A stretch of DNA of 64,000 nucleotides from Bin90 sp965214635 (GTDB lineage Bacteria > Chloroflexota > Dehalococcoidia > Lucifugimonadales > JADFKI01). The notes below the pieces were generated by a model. It searched no databases. It saw only the letters and a program-made list of their open reading frames with translations, and was not told the DNA's origin. Position 1 is the first letter of the stretch, and every line of letters begins with the position of its first letter. Below, piece by piece: positions 18,177 through 26,703 of this stretch. Where the stretch lies: NCBI GenBank assembly GCA_965214635.1, contig OZ243964.1:2108001-2172000 (forward strand), written 5' to 3'. The position numbers were made by a program, and so were the translations under genes.

Positions 18177-19263
18177 TGAACAGCACATTCATAATATCGC
18201 CGTCGCGGACGATATAGTTCTTGCCTTCCTGCCGCAGGACGCCGTTCTTGCGCGCCGCCGCAAGCGTCCCGCAGCCGACCATATCGTCGAATGCGACCAC
18301 TTCGCCGCGGATGAAGCCGCGCTCCATGTCGGTGTGTATCTTGCCGGCAGCCTTCACCGCTGTTGTGCCGCGCGCTATCGTCCACGCCCGCACTTCGTCA
18401 TCGCCGACAGTCAGGAACGAAATCAGGTCTAGCGCCTCGTAGGATAGGCGCACCATTCGCCCAAGGCCGGCTTCACCGACGACGCCAAGCGAGTCGCGGA
18501 ACTCTTGCTCCTCATCCGGCTCCATCTGCGCCAGCTCCATCTCGATGCTGCCGCACAGCGCCGCAGTGCGCACGCGCTTCGTTCGCACCTCTGCCGTGAG
18601 CCATTCCTCGATGGCGGGAATGTCGCCTAACTGCGCCTCGCCGGTGTTGACCACCACGATGAGCGGCTTGGCGGTGAGCAGCTGGAAGCCGGACAGCAGC
18701 CGCAGTTCGTCGGCGCTGAGGGACTGGTCCCGCAGATGCACACCATCCTCGATGTTGGAGCGCACCCTGTCGAGCAAGCCCTGCTCGCGGTTCAGGGCGT
18801 CTCGCTCTGCCGATTTCGCCCCCTTAAACCTGTCCGCAAGCCGCGCAAGCCGTCGCTCGATGATGTCCAAGTCCGCAATCGTCAGCTCGAACAGCATCGT
18901 GTCCACATCACGGCGCGCGTCCACGCTGCCTGCGGCGTGCGGCACAGAATCGGACTCGAACGCCCGCGCCACAATCAGCAGCGCATCCGCGCGCTGGAGC
19001 AGGTTGAGGTATTCGCCCGAGATGCTCTGCGACTTGCCCAGCCCTTCTTGCGGGGCGGGCAGGTCAACATATGAAACTTCGGCATTCACCTTGCGGCGCG
19101 GCTTGAATATCCCGTTCAATACATCCAAGCGGGTGTCGGGGACTTTCGCCGTCCCCAAGTTAAGCCTGTTCGCAAACGAACTGACCTGTGCCGTTCCCCG
19201 CGTTGCCGCATTGAATATCGTGGTCTTGCCCGACTGAGGCAGCCCCGTGATTACGATTTGCAT
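18169..19263 (-). CDS. ychF: YchF/OLA1-family ATPase
   Basis: A 364-residue Obg-related P-loop protein. The N-terminal P-loop reads G-L-P-Q-S-G-K-T-T-I-F instead of the common G-x-P-N-V-G-K-S-T. The switch/G3 region is V-D-L-P-A-P-Q-E-G-L-G-K-S, and V-V-N-T-G-E replaces N-K-x-D, as expected for the ATP-preferring YchF group. The C-terminal TGS-like domain ends T-V-G-D-D-E-V-R-A-W-T-I and D-M-E-R-G-F-I-R-G-E-V. Family members bind the ribosome and respond to oxidative stress. Upstream partner of hemW. Confidence 0.88.
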   Translation of the reverse strand: MQIVITGLPQSGKTTIFNAATRGTAQVSSFANRLNLGTAKVPDTRLDVLNGIFKPRRKVNAEVSYVDLPAPQEGLGKSQSISGEYLNLLQRADALLIVARAFESDSVPHAAGSVDARRDVDTMLFELTIADLDIIERRLARLADRFKGAKSAERDALNREQGLLDRVRSNIEDGVHLRDQSLSADELRLLSGFQLLTAKPLIVVVNTGEAQLGDIPAIEEWLTAEVRTKRVRTAALCGSIEMELAQMEPDEEQEFRDSLGVVGEAGLGRMVRLSYEALDLISFLTVGDDEVRAWTIARGTTAVKAAGKIHTDMERGFIRGEVVAFDDMVGCGTLAAARKNGVLRQEGKNYIVRDGDIMNVLFNV

Positions 19264-19412
19264 CTTTTTCTACTGCTGCTCCTGATAGCCGATTTCGCCT
19301 GTTTTGCCGACCAGAAATGCTGCGCATGGAGAGCGGCTTTTACCGCATTGCCGAGCGCTGCCGAAGGGGATACACATCCCACAAGCCTGCCGACAGATGG
19401 GCGAACGGGGCA

Positions 19413-19772
19413 TCACTTGTTCTCGTCCTCCACTATGCGCCCCTCGCCGTCGATGACCCTGCCATCGTTGGCAGCGCTGCGCCTGCGCCCGCCGCCGGTG
19501 TGTTCGCGCAGGATGTCTGTCGGCACCGCCATCAGGAACAGTATTATGGACAGGACTATCGCCACGATGTCGTCTATCCACCCGATAAAGGGCACGATGT
19601 CGGGCAGGATGTCTATGGGCGATGCCATATACACGATGCCTATGGGGATGATAAGCTTCGTCCATATCGGAACGCGCCCGTCGAGCATCAGGCGCAAGAT
19701 GAGCCGTCCTATTCCACTCCGCGCCAACATCAGCAGCAGTGATGGCCTAAACATAATGCGCCCCTGTGGCAT
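19413..19772 (-). CDS. DUF1232 (YkvA-like) small membrane protein
   Basis: A 119-residue protein with the DUF1232 core Y-M-A-S-P-I-D-I-L-P-D-I-V-P-F-I-G-W-I-D-D-I, flanked by two hydrophobic helices. The charged C-terminus is short. Function unknown. An internal ATG at 19754 has a better ribosome site (CAGGGGCG) and may be the true start. Confidence 0.82.
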   Translation of the reverse strand: MPQGRIMFRPSLLLMLARSGIGRLILRLMLDGRVPIWTKLIIPIGIVYMASPIDILPDIVPFIGWIDDIVAIVLSIILFLMAVPTDILREHTGGGRRRSAANDGRVIDGEGRIVEDENK

Positions 19773-19913
19773 TCAATCGCCCAAACCAAGTTCCCAATCT
19801 CCATGTACAAATCTGTCCGTCCATTCATATCATTATATCGTAAACACGCACAATTCGTTGTAACCCCCCGAGACTCGTCTTGGGAAGCCTAGCCCTGTCC
19901 GCCTCATAACCCT

Positions 19914-20933
19914 TTGTATGCACTTGATACACTCGGGCTGACATTGATTCACCTGCTCTATGGCGAAGACACCCTCTCGCTCGAAGAGACGCTGGCGGTG
20001 CTGCGCGACACTGGCGTCCCCGACGACCTGCGCGATGTCAACACCAACGCCGTCGACGGCGCAGCCGCAACCCTGCACGATCTCGAAGCCGCGTGGAGTG
20101 CGCCCCCGTTTCTTGCCGACAAGCGCGTCGTGGTGGTGCGGGGATTGCTTGCGCGGTTCGAGTCGCGCCGCAGTCGCGCTGGGCGTCCCGCACGCTCGGC
20201 TGACGCCCGCGCATGGGACGCCCTCGCCGACCGCATCGCTGATGTCCCTCCCACCACCGAGCTTATCTTCGTCGAAGCCGCCGTCAGCCGCAACAACCCT
20301 ATCCTCAAGGCGATACGCTCTCATGCGAAGGTGCACACATTCCCGCTGCCGTCGCTTCGCGCAATGGCGCAATGGACGCGCGAGCGTGCCGCCAAATTAG
20401 GAGCGCCGATTCAACCCCAAGCCGCAGCTGCGCTGGCAGACACCATCGGCAACGACACGCGTGTGGTGGATATGGAGCTGCAAAAGCTCGCGCTCTACCG
20501 CGCCGGCGAACCAATCCGCAAGCAAGATGTGGACACGCTGGTGTCCTATGCCCGCGAGGCAAGCATATTCGCTGCTGTGGACGCTGCGCTAGAGGGGCGC
20601 ATCGGCGTTGCGCTGCGACAAGCGCATTCGCTGCTGGATGCCGGCCGCCCGTCCGTGTATGTGCTGATGATGATAGCGCGCCAAGTGCGCTTCCTCATCA
20701 TCGCCAAAGACCTGCGCTCGCGTGGATTGCCGCAGCCCGAAATAGGAAAGCGCATGCGCCTGAGCGGCTACCCGCTCACCAAGACCTTGCAGCAAGAGCG
20801 ACGCTTCACCGCCGAGCGCCTAGCGGCAATCCATCGTTCGCTGCTGGAAACCGACCTCGCCATCAAGACCGGTGCTGCCGACGAAGACACCGCCCTAGAC
20901 GCTCTCATCGTATCCCTCGCATCACAGAACTAA
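19914..20933 (+). CDS. holA: DNA polymerase III delta subunit
   Basis: A 339-residue clamp-loader delta subunit. It opens with L-I-H-L-L-Y-G-E-D and continues with F-L-A-D-K-R-V-V-V-V-R-G, T-E-L-I-F-V-E and the L-M-M-I-A-R-Q-V-R-F-L block of the collar domain. Opens the beta clamp for loading. No ATG is available; TTG 19914 or TTG 19944 (giving M-I-H-L-L-Y-G) are the candidate starts. Upstream DUF1232 gene is divergent. Confidence 0.9.
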   Translation: MYALDTLGLTLIHLLYGEDTLSLEETLAVLRDTGVPDDLRDVNTNAVDGAAATLHDLEAAWSAPPFLADKRVVVVRGLLARFESRRSRAGRPARSADARAWDALADRIADVPPTTELIFVEAAVSRNNPILKAIRSHAKVHTFPLPSLRAMAQWTRERAAKLGAPIQPQAAAALADTIGNDTRVVDMELQKLALYRAGEPIRKQDVDTLVSYAREASIFAAVDAALEGRIGVALRQAHSLLDAGRPSVYVLMMIARQVRFLIIAKDLRSRGLPQPEIGKRMRLSGYPLTKTLQQERRFTAERLAAIHRSLLETDLAIKTGAADEDTALDALIVSLASQN

Positions 20934-21041
20934 CCTGATTTGAGCGCACCGAGTTATACATATAGGTTAGAATTTACGCGATCGAAGCAAATCTCTGCGC
21001 CAACGCTAACGCCTATTTCTGAGTTTTAGTTTTCCATAACC

Positions 21042-22556
21042 ATGCGCTATCGTATCATCACCCTCATCCTCGCAATCGCCCTAGTAGTAGGGTGTGGTCA
21101 AGGTGCGCCTGACCCGTCAGCGGCTGCGTCACCCGTGTCCGATACGCCTGCGCCGACTGCTACGCCAATATCTGCTGTCGCCAATCCCGCATCGCCTGCG
21201 CCCCCGATGGCTGCGTCTGGGTCAAGCGCAGTCGCTAGTCCCGCATCGCCTGCGCCCCCGATGGCTGCGTCTGAGTCAAGCGCAGTCGCCAATCCCGCAT
21301 CGCCTATGCCATCGGTGGCTGCGTCTGAGTCAAGCGCAGTCGCCAATCCCGTACTTACCGCCGTTCCTGCATCGCCTGCGCCAACTGCTACGCCAAGCGC
21401 TGCTGCACTTCTCGCCGAGCGGCTGTCTGCGGACGGCATGGAGATGCTGACCGAGTTTGTCGATGCCTACTCGCCGCGCGAAAGCGGCACCGACGATGCG
21501 CGCCGCACCGCAGAGTACCTGCAGGCGCAGATGCAGGCGTTGGGATATGACGCCGAAATGCAGCCGGTTGAGGCGGAGTTCATCAAGCGCCAACCCTTCG
21601 TTACGATAGTCGAACCGCCCGAAGGCGCATTACGCTCGTGGTATCTGAGCTTCACCGGCTTGGGCGAAGTGAGTGCGCAGGTGGCACACGCCGGCAAGGC
21701 GCTCGATGGCGACGCACTCGACGGCGTCGCCGACAAGATTGCGTTGATAGAGCGCGGCGAAATCCCGTTCGGTGATAAGGTGCAAAATGTGGCAGACGCA
21801 GGCGCACTTGCAGCCGTCATCTACAACAATGTGCACGGCAGATTCTTCGGCACGCTCAGAGCGCAAGCCGATATACCGGCGGTGTCCATATCGCGGCAGG
21901 ATGGCTTGAACATCCTAAATCATATCGAGGACGGCACGCCCGTCGAAGCCACCGTGCGCGTGGTGAAAGAGCGGCTCCCATCGCAAAATGTGGTCGCCGC
22001 CAAGCCTTCGCAGGGCGACCGCATCGTGGTGTTAGGCGCGCACTACGATGGCGTTGCCGACACGCAAGGCGCTAACGATAACGGCACCGGCATCGTATCG
22101 CTGCTGCTGCTAGCCGAAGAACTTGCCGCACAAGACCTGCCTTTCGATGTGCGCTTCGTCTTCTTTGGTGTAGAAGAGGTGGGCTTGTTCGGCAGTAAGC
22201 ACTATGTGGAAAGCCTGAGCGAAACCGAGCGTTCCAAGCATGTCGCCATGTTGAACTTCGATGCTATGGGCGACGGCAAGGCGTCTATGACCGGCAGCGC
22301 ATCGCTGCTCGACGCCGCTGCTGCCTACGCCGAGGCGCATGGGCTGGACGCCCTGAGGCACCCCGGCTTCGACTACGCCAGCAGCGACCACGCCCCATTC
22401 ATCGACGCGGGTATCCCCGCCGTTTTCTTCTTCGGCGACGACTTCTCGCGCATCAACTCCCCGCGAGACACCCTCGAGTTCGTCGACCCTGCCATAATGG
22501 GCACGCATATGGCGCTGGGATTGGGCTTGCTCCAACATCTCGCCGGTGCCCAATAA
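21042..22556 (+). CDS. M28-family metallopeptidase lipoprotein with PA domain
   Basis: A 504-residue exported enzyme. Residues 1-18 form a lipoprotein signal with lipobox L-V-V-G-C. A low-complexity Ala/Ser/Pro linker with an 18-residue tandem repeat occupies about residues 45-105. A PA-like insert follows (about 225-310), then the M28 zinc peptidase: G-A-H-Y-D-G-V-A, A-N-D-N-G-T-G, G-V-E-E-V-G-L-F-G-S, N-F-D-A-M-G and S-D-H-A-P-F supply the two-zinc ligands and the catalytic Glu. Probably an aminopeptidase tethered to the outer face of the membrane that cuts peptides for uptake. Confidence 0.9.
   Translation: MRYRIITLILAIALVVGCGQGAPDPSAAASPVSDTPAPTATPISAVANPASPAPPMAASGSSAVASPASPAPPMAASESSAVANPASPMPSVAASESSAVANPVLTAVPASPAPTATPSAAALLAERLSADGMEMLTEFVDAYSPRESGTDDARRTAEYLQAQMQALGYDAEMQPVEAEFIKRQPFVTIVEPPEGALRSWYLSFTGLGEVSAQVAHAGKALDGDALDGVADKIALIERGEIPFGDKVQNVADAGALAAVIYNNVHGRFFGTLRAQADIPAVSISRQDGLNILNHIEDGTPVEATVRVVKERLPSQNVVAAKPSQGDRIVVLGAHYDGVADTQGANDNGTGIVSLLLLAEELAAQDLPFDVRFVFFGVEEVGLFGSKHYVESLSETERSKHVAMLNFDAMGDGKASMTGSASLLDAAAAYAEAHGLDALRHPGFDYASSDHAPFIDAGIPAVFFFGDDFSRINSPRDTLEFVDPAIMGTHMALGLGLLQHLAGAQ
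21174..21351 (+). repeat. 54-bp tandem repeat in the M28 lipoprotein linker
   Basis: Units start at 21174, 21228 and 21282, followed by a partial unit at 21336. Each encodes an 18-residue A-V-A-N-P-A-S-P type segment. In-frame, so copy number can vary without breaking the gene. Confidence 0.85.
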
Positions 22557-22663
22557 GGCTTCGTCCACAACATCACAAAATCCTTCGCTACCTATTTCGG
22601 ATTGCCAATTGCTTCCCATGTGTAAGCCCCAATCCCCTTTCCGCTACCCTCAAAAAATGCGTT

Positions 22664-22692
22664 TTGCTTTAAGTAGCAGCGTAATGTATGAT
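22664..22692 (+). promoter_or_regulatory. Promoter of ftsH
   Basis: TTGCTT at 22664-22669, an exact 17-bp spacer, TATGAT at 22687-22692. The implied leader is about 115 bases before ATG 22813. Confidence 0.65.
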
Positions 22693-22812
22693 GGAAATAT
22701 CTGTATAGAAATGGACTGAATTTTTGTCCGATTTCGACGAATCAATGACACAAAATCATCGTAAGACAGATGGGAAACCACGCCCGTCGTCGACGCATCG
22801 AGGGGAGGTGCA

Positions 22813-24660
22813 ATGAGTCCTCGACTGCTGCGAAACAGTTTCATCTACCTGCTGATAACCGTGGCGGTGCTCGCCGTCTTCTTCACACTCTTCTCCGACA
22901 CACTCGGCGGAAGCCAAGAAATCCCCGTCAGCGAGGTCGTCTCCAGAGCCGCACGCGGCGAAGTAGACCGCATCGAAGTCAGCGGCGACAAACTCTCCGT
23001 CATCACCACATCCGGCGACACATTCACTTCCCGCAAAGAACCCGGCGCAAGCATGGTGGAGATGCTCAGCGCAGCGGGTGTGGACAGCGCAACCGGCGGC
23101 GTGGATGTGCAGGTCAAGGGGTCGGGCGGGCTTGGCAGCCTGTTCGGCATCCTCATCAACTTCCTGCCCCTCATCTTCTTCGGCGCAATCCTGCTGTTCA
23201 TGATGCGACAGGCTCAGGGCAGCAGCAACCAGACCTTCAGCTTCGGCAAAAGCCGTGCGCGGATGTTCGTGGGCAACAGTCCCGCTGTGAGCTTCTCTGA
23301 TGTGGCGGGCGTTGAAGAGGCGAAGGAAGAGCTTCAAGAGGTTGTGGAGTTCCTGAAAGTGCCAGAGCGCTTCGTGAGCCTCGGGGCGAAGATACCGAAG
23401 GGCGTGCTGCTGGTAGGGCCTCCAGGGACGGGCAAGACGCTGCTTGCGCGCGCGGTTGCGGGCGAAGCGGGTGTGCCCTTCTTCTCCATCAGCGGGTCGG
23501 AGTTCGTGGAGATGTTCGTGGGCGTTGGGGCGAGCAGGGTTCGCGACCTGTTTGAGCAGGCAAAGCGTAACTCTCCGTGCATCGTGTTCGTGGACGAGAT
23601 AGACGCTGTGGGACGGCATCGCGGTGCGGGCTTGGGCGGCGGCCACGACGAGCGCGAGCAGACCCTCAACCAGATACTCGTGGAGATGGACGGGTTCGAT
23701 GTGAACACGAACATTATCGTGGTGGCAGCGACGAACCGGCCTGACATCTTGGACCCTGCGCTGCTGCGCCCGGGGCGGTTTGACCGCCGTGTGATACTGG
23801 ACAATCCTGATGTGCGCGGTCGCGAAGAGATCCTGAAGGTGCACTCGAAGGGCAAGCCCTTGTCAGAGGACATAGACATGGGACGGATAGCGCGCCAGAC
23901 GATGGGCTTCAGTGGTGCGGACTTGGCGAACTTGGTGAACGAGTCAGCGATACTGGCGGCGCGCCGCAGCAAGACCACGATAACAGAGGACGAGTTCGCG
24001 GAGTCAATAGACAGGGTGATAGCGGGCCCCGCGCGCAAGAGCCGCGTGGTGAACGAACGCGAGAAGGAGATAACGGCGTATCACGAAGCAGGGCATGCGC
24101 TTGTCGGATACCTGCTGCCAGACGCCGACATGCCGTTCAAGGTTACCATCGTGGCGCGTGGGCGCTCCGGCGGGCACACGCGCTACCTGCCCGACGAAGA
24201 CCGCAACCTGTGGACGAAGGCGCAGTTTCAAGACATGATGGCGGCAGCGATGGGCGGTCGTGTGGCAGAGCAGATTACCTTCGACGACATCACCACCGGC
24301 GCGAGCAACGACCTCGAGCAGGCGACTGGCATCGCCCGTGCAATGGTTACGCGCTATGGCATGAGCACCAAACTTGGGCCGCGCACATTCGGCAAGCGCG
24401 ATGAGCTGGTCTTCCTAGGCAGGGAAATCTCCGAGCAGCGCGATTACAGCGACAAGATAGCGCAGGACATCGACGAAGAGGTGTTCAGCCTAGTGGACAC
24501 GGCGTACCAGACGGCGACGAAAGTGCTGACCGACAACAATGCGAAACTCGCCCAGCTGGCGCGCTACCTCATAGTGCACGAAACGGTCGAGGACGAAGAA
24601 CTGCGGGAGATACTAGACGCCGGCACCAGCAGCACGGCTGCAGACCCAGCCCCGGCGTAA
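22813..24660 (+). CDS. ftsH: ATP-dependent zinc metalloprotease FtsH
   Basis: A 615-residue membrane AAA+ protease. Two membrane segments (about residues 10-30 and 112-135) flank a short extracytoplasmic domain. Walker A G-P-P-G-T-G-K-T starts at residue 201, the pore motif is around F-V-E-M-F-V-G-V-G-A, and the second region of homology has A-A-T-N-R-P-D-I-L-D. The zinc site is H-E-A-G-H from residue 424, with the third ligand in the D-L-E-Q-A-T helix. Degrades membrane and regulatory proteins. Strong ribosome site GGGGAGGTG before ATG 22813. Confidence 0.97.
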   Translation: MSPRLLRNSFIYLLITVAVLAVFFTLFSDTLGGSQEIPVSEVVSRAARGEVDRIEVSGDKLSVITTSGDTFTSRKEPGASMVEMLSAAGVDSATGGVDVQVKGSGGLGSLFGILINFLPLIFFGAILLFMMRQAQGSSNQTFSFGKSRARMFVGNSPAVSFSDVAGVEEAKEELQEVVEFLKVPERFVSLGAKIPKGVLLVGPPGTGKTLLARAVAGEAGVPFFSISGSEFVEMFVGVGASRVRDLFEQAKRNSPCIVFVDEIDAVGRHRGAGLGGGHDEREQTLNQILVEMDGFDVNTNIIVVAATNRPDILDPALLRPGRFDRRVILDNPDVRGREEILKVHSKGKPLSEDIDMGRIARQTMGFSGADLANLVNESAILAARRSKTTITEDEFAESIDRVIAGPARKSRVVNEREKEITAYHEAGHALVGYLLPDADMPFKVTIVARGRSGGHTRYLPDEDRNLWTKAQFQDMMAAAMGGRVAEQITFDDITTGASNDLEQATGIARAMVTRYGMSTKLGPRTFGKRDELVFLGREISEQRDYSDKIAQDIDEEVFSLVDTAYQTATKVLTDNNAKLAQLARYLIVHETVEDEELREILDAGTSSTAADPAPA

Positions 24661-24710
24661 CCACTGGCTGGCATAGCGCGCCGCCAAGAAAACTCCCAAC
24701 GCAAAGCAAA

Positions 24711-24742
24711 AAGGGGACGGGTTCACAGCGAACTCGTCCCTT
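24711..24742. terminator. Hairpin downstream of ftsH
   Basis: AAGGGGACGGGTTC and GAACTCGTCCCTT form a long stem (one G-T pair and one bulge) around a 5-base loop. Located 50 bp after the ftsH stop; T-run weak. Confidence 0.5.
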
Positions 24743-24852
24743 CTGCTATCACCGCTTGAAAGCACAGCGCAAGGCGCCGCGGTGAGGGAGTGTTCGTGTA
24801 GACGCTCCGGCGGCGCAGTAGGCAGCGCCAAGGATAAGTAGCTGGGCGTGTG

Positions 24853-25299
24853 CTAGAGTTTGGGAGGGCGAAAGCCGGATGTAATGGCTTCGGCGGCGCG
24901 GATGCTAGCTTCGTCTATGAAGTGCTCCAGCTCTGCGATGCGCTGCTCGTCGGCGGGTTCGCCGGCGGCTAGGCTTGCCTTGAGCTTGGCAAGTTCGTCC
25001 TTCGCCTCCGCTATCTTGCCCGTGATGCTCAGCGCCTGCAGCTCCGCCTCCGCCTGCTGTCGGATAGACGCCAAATGCCTGCGCCTGTTCTCCACGCTGT
25101 CCAGCCGCTCTTGGATTTCGCCCATCAGGTTGAGCGTGGTGTCCAGCGGGTTGCCGCCTTGGATGGCGTAGCGCGGGGCGCGCTCCAGCTGGCGGCGAAA
25201 CTGCCGCGACATCGCCTCTAGCTCGTCTTCCTTCGCTCTCACCGACGCCAACAGCAGCCGCAAGCCGGATATTGCCTTTTGCATCTGTGGCATCGTCAT
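24853..25299 (-). CDS. Small coiled-coil protein of unknown function
   Basis: A 148-residue, highly charged helical protein. Heptad-like patterns run through about residues 15-45 and 60-125 (V-E-N-R-R-R-H-L, A-E-L-Q-A-L). No signal peptide, membrane segment or catalytic motif. I do not recognise the family. Start ATG 25299; M-P-Q-M at 25293 is an alternative. It stands alone between ftsH and the aminotransferase. Confidence 0.6.
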   Translation of the reverse strand: MTMPQMQKAISGLRLLLASVRAKEDELEAMSRQFRRQLERAPRYAIQGGNPLDTTLNLMGEIQERLDSVENRRRHLASIRQQAEAELQALSITGKIAEAKDELAKLKASLAAGEPADEQRIAELEHFIDEASIRAAEAITSGFRPPKL

Positions 25300-25463
25300 G
25301 GGAGGGAGTCCGTTGGTCTATCAGCCCGTCAGACTAACAGACCGCTCAGATGTTGGAAGGGGATGGCGTGCTGTGTGGGTTTGCGACCCTCTGTCCCGTA
25401 AGCGCTGCGGTCGGAAATGGTGCATGCGGGAGGCGCGTATAGTGGGAATACCCACGACGATGG

Positions 25464-26561
25464 CTATGTCTTGGTGGCAGTGTTGGCGACTTGTGGCAGC
25501 ACGGCGGATATGGCGTCTAGTACATCATTGATCTCTTGCTCGGTGGTGTAGCCGAGATGCCCGATGCGGAATATCTTGCCTGCGAGCGAACCCTGTCCGC
25601 CCGTGAGTATGACGCCGTGTTCGTCGCGCAGCGCAGCGACTAGTTGCCCGCCGTCCACGCTGGTTGGCACATTCACGGCGGTAACCGTGTCTGATGCTAC
25701 GCTCTCTTCCGGGAACAGCGACAGCCCGATGCGCTTCACCCCGTCACGCGTCAGCTTGCCGATGGTGGCGTGCCGTTCGTAGATTGTGCCAATCCCCTCC
25801 GACAGGATGCGGTTGAGCGCTACATCCAGCGCAAACATCACCGATATGGCGGGCGTATATGGCGGCTGCCCGATTTCGTAGTAGCGCTTGTACATCGCCA
25901 TGTCGAAGTAGTAGCGTGGCATCGTGGATTCGGCGTGCGCCTGCCATGCGGTGTCGCTGAAGCTGAGGAACGCCAAGCCCGGCGGCAGCATCCAGCCCTT
26001 TTGCGACGCCGTCGCCACCACATCGCAGCCCCAAGCGTCCGTGCTGATGGGAATGGAGCAGACGCTGCTTATGCCGTCCACCAGCAGGAGCTTGTCGAAC
26101 TCGCCCTTGACCACGCCCGCAATGGCTTGCAGGTCGTTGGTAACGCCGGTGGATGTCTCATTGTGCGTAACCAGCACAGCCTTCACATCCGGATGCTCGT
26201 TCAGCGTGCGGCGCACGGCGTCCGGGTCGGCGGCAGTGCCAAACGGGAAGTCTAGGCTGACCACCTCCGCACCGAAGCGCTCCGCTATCTCGCCAAAGCG
26301 CATACCGAACACGCCCACGCACACATTGACGACCTTATCGCCCGGGGACAGCGTGTTCACTATCGCGGCTTCCATCGCGCCCGTGCCCGACGAGGTTAGG
26401 ATGTACAGGTCGTTCTTCGTATCGAACACCTGCTTCACACCCTCAGTGGTGCGATGCAGAAGATCCTTGTACTCAGGGCCGCGATGGTTAATCATCTGGT
26501 CGGACATAGAGGCTAGGATGTCGTCTGGTACGGGTATTGGGCCTGGGGTTCGCAGGTTCAC
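25464..26561 (-). CDS. Class V aminotransferase (alanine-glyoxylate/serine-pyruvate type)
   Basis: A 365-residue PLP enzyme of fold type I. N-terminal T-P-G-P-I-P-V-P and H-R-G-P-E-Y are typical of the AGT/SPT branch. S-S-G-T-G-A-M-E-A binds the PLP phosphate, V-D-G-I-S-S-V lies at the PLP ring, and the Schiff-base Lys is in A-S-Q-K-G-W-M-L-P-P-G near residue 190. C-terminal R-I-G-H-L-G closes the active site. Likely transfers amino groups between alanine/serine and glyoxylate or related keto acids; purine-linked (S)-ureidoglycine activity is also possible. Starts with GTG 26561 after GGAGG. Confidence 0.9.
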   Translation of the reverse strand: MNLRTPGPIPVPDDILASMSDQMINHRGPEYKDLLHRTTEGVKQVFDTKNDLYILTSSGTGAMEAAIVNTLSPGDKVVNVCVGVFGMRFGEIAERFGAEVVSLDFPFGTAADPDAVRRTLNEHPDVKAVLVTHNETSTGVTNDLQAIAGVVKGEFDKLLLVDGISSVCSIPISTDAWGCDVVATASQKGWMLPPGLAFLSFSDTAWQAHAESTMPRYYFDMAMYKRYYEIGQPPYTPAISVMFALDVALNRILSEGIGTIYERHATIGKLTRDGVKRIGLSLFPEESVASDTVTAVNVPTSVDGGQLVAALRDEHGVILTGGQGSLAGKIFRIGHLGYTTEQEINDVLDAISAVLPQVANTATKT

Positions 26562-26703
26562 TGGGGCAATCCTCCGTATGAAGCGATTAGGTGCGGCGCA
26601 GCAGTGTGGCGCAGATTATCCAAGAAGGTATTTTACCATATCCGCATTCTCTTGCGCTAAAATGGGGATATATAGGGCAAAAACCCCTAATTCTCACTTC
26701 CCC

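Noticed and set aside
25924..26703. N-terminal extension of the surface-protein gene back to 25924
   Set aside because: The extension is antisense to the aminotransferase; a signal-like peptide starts at ATG 26704.
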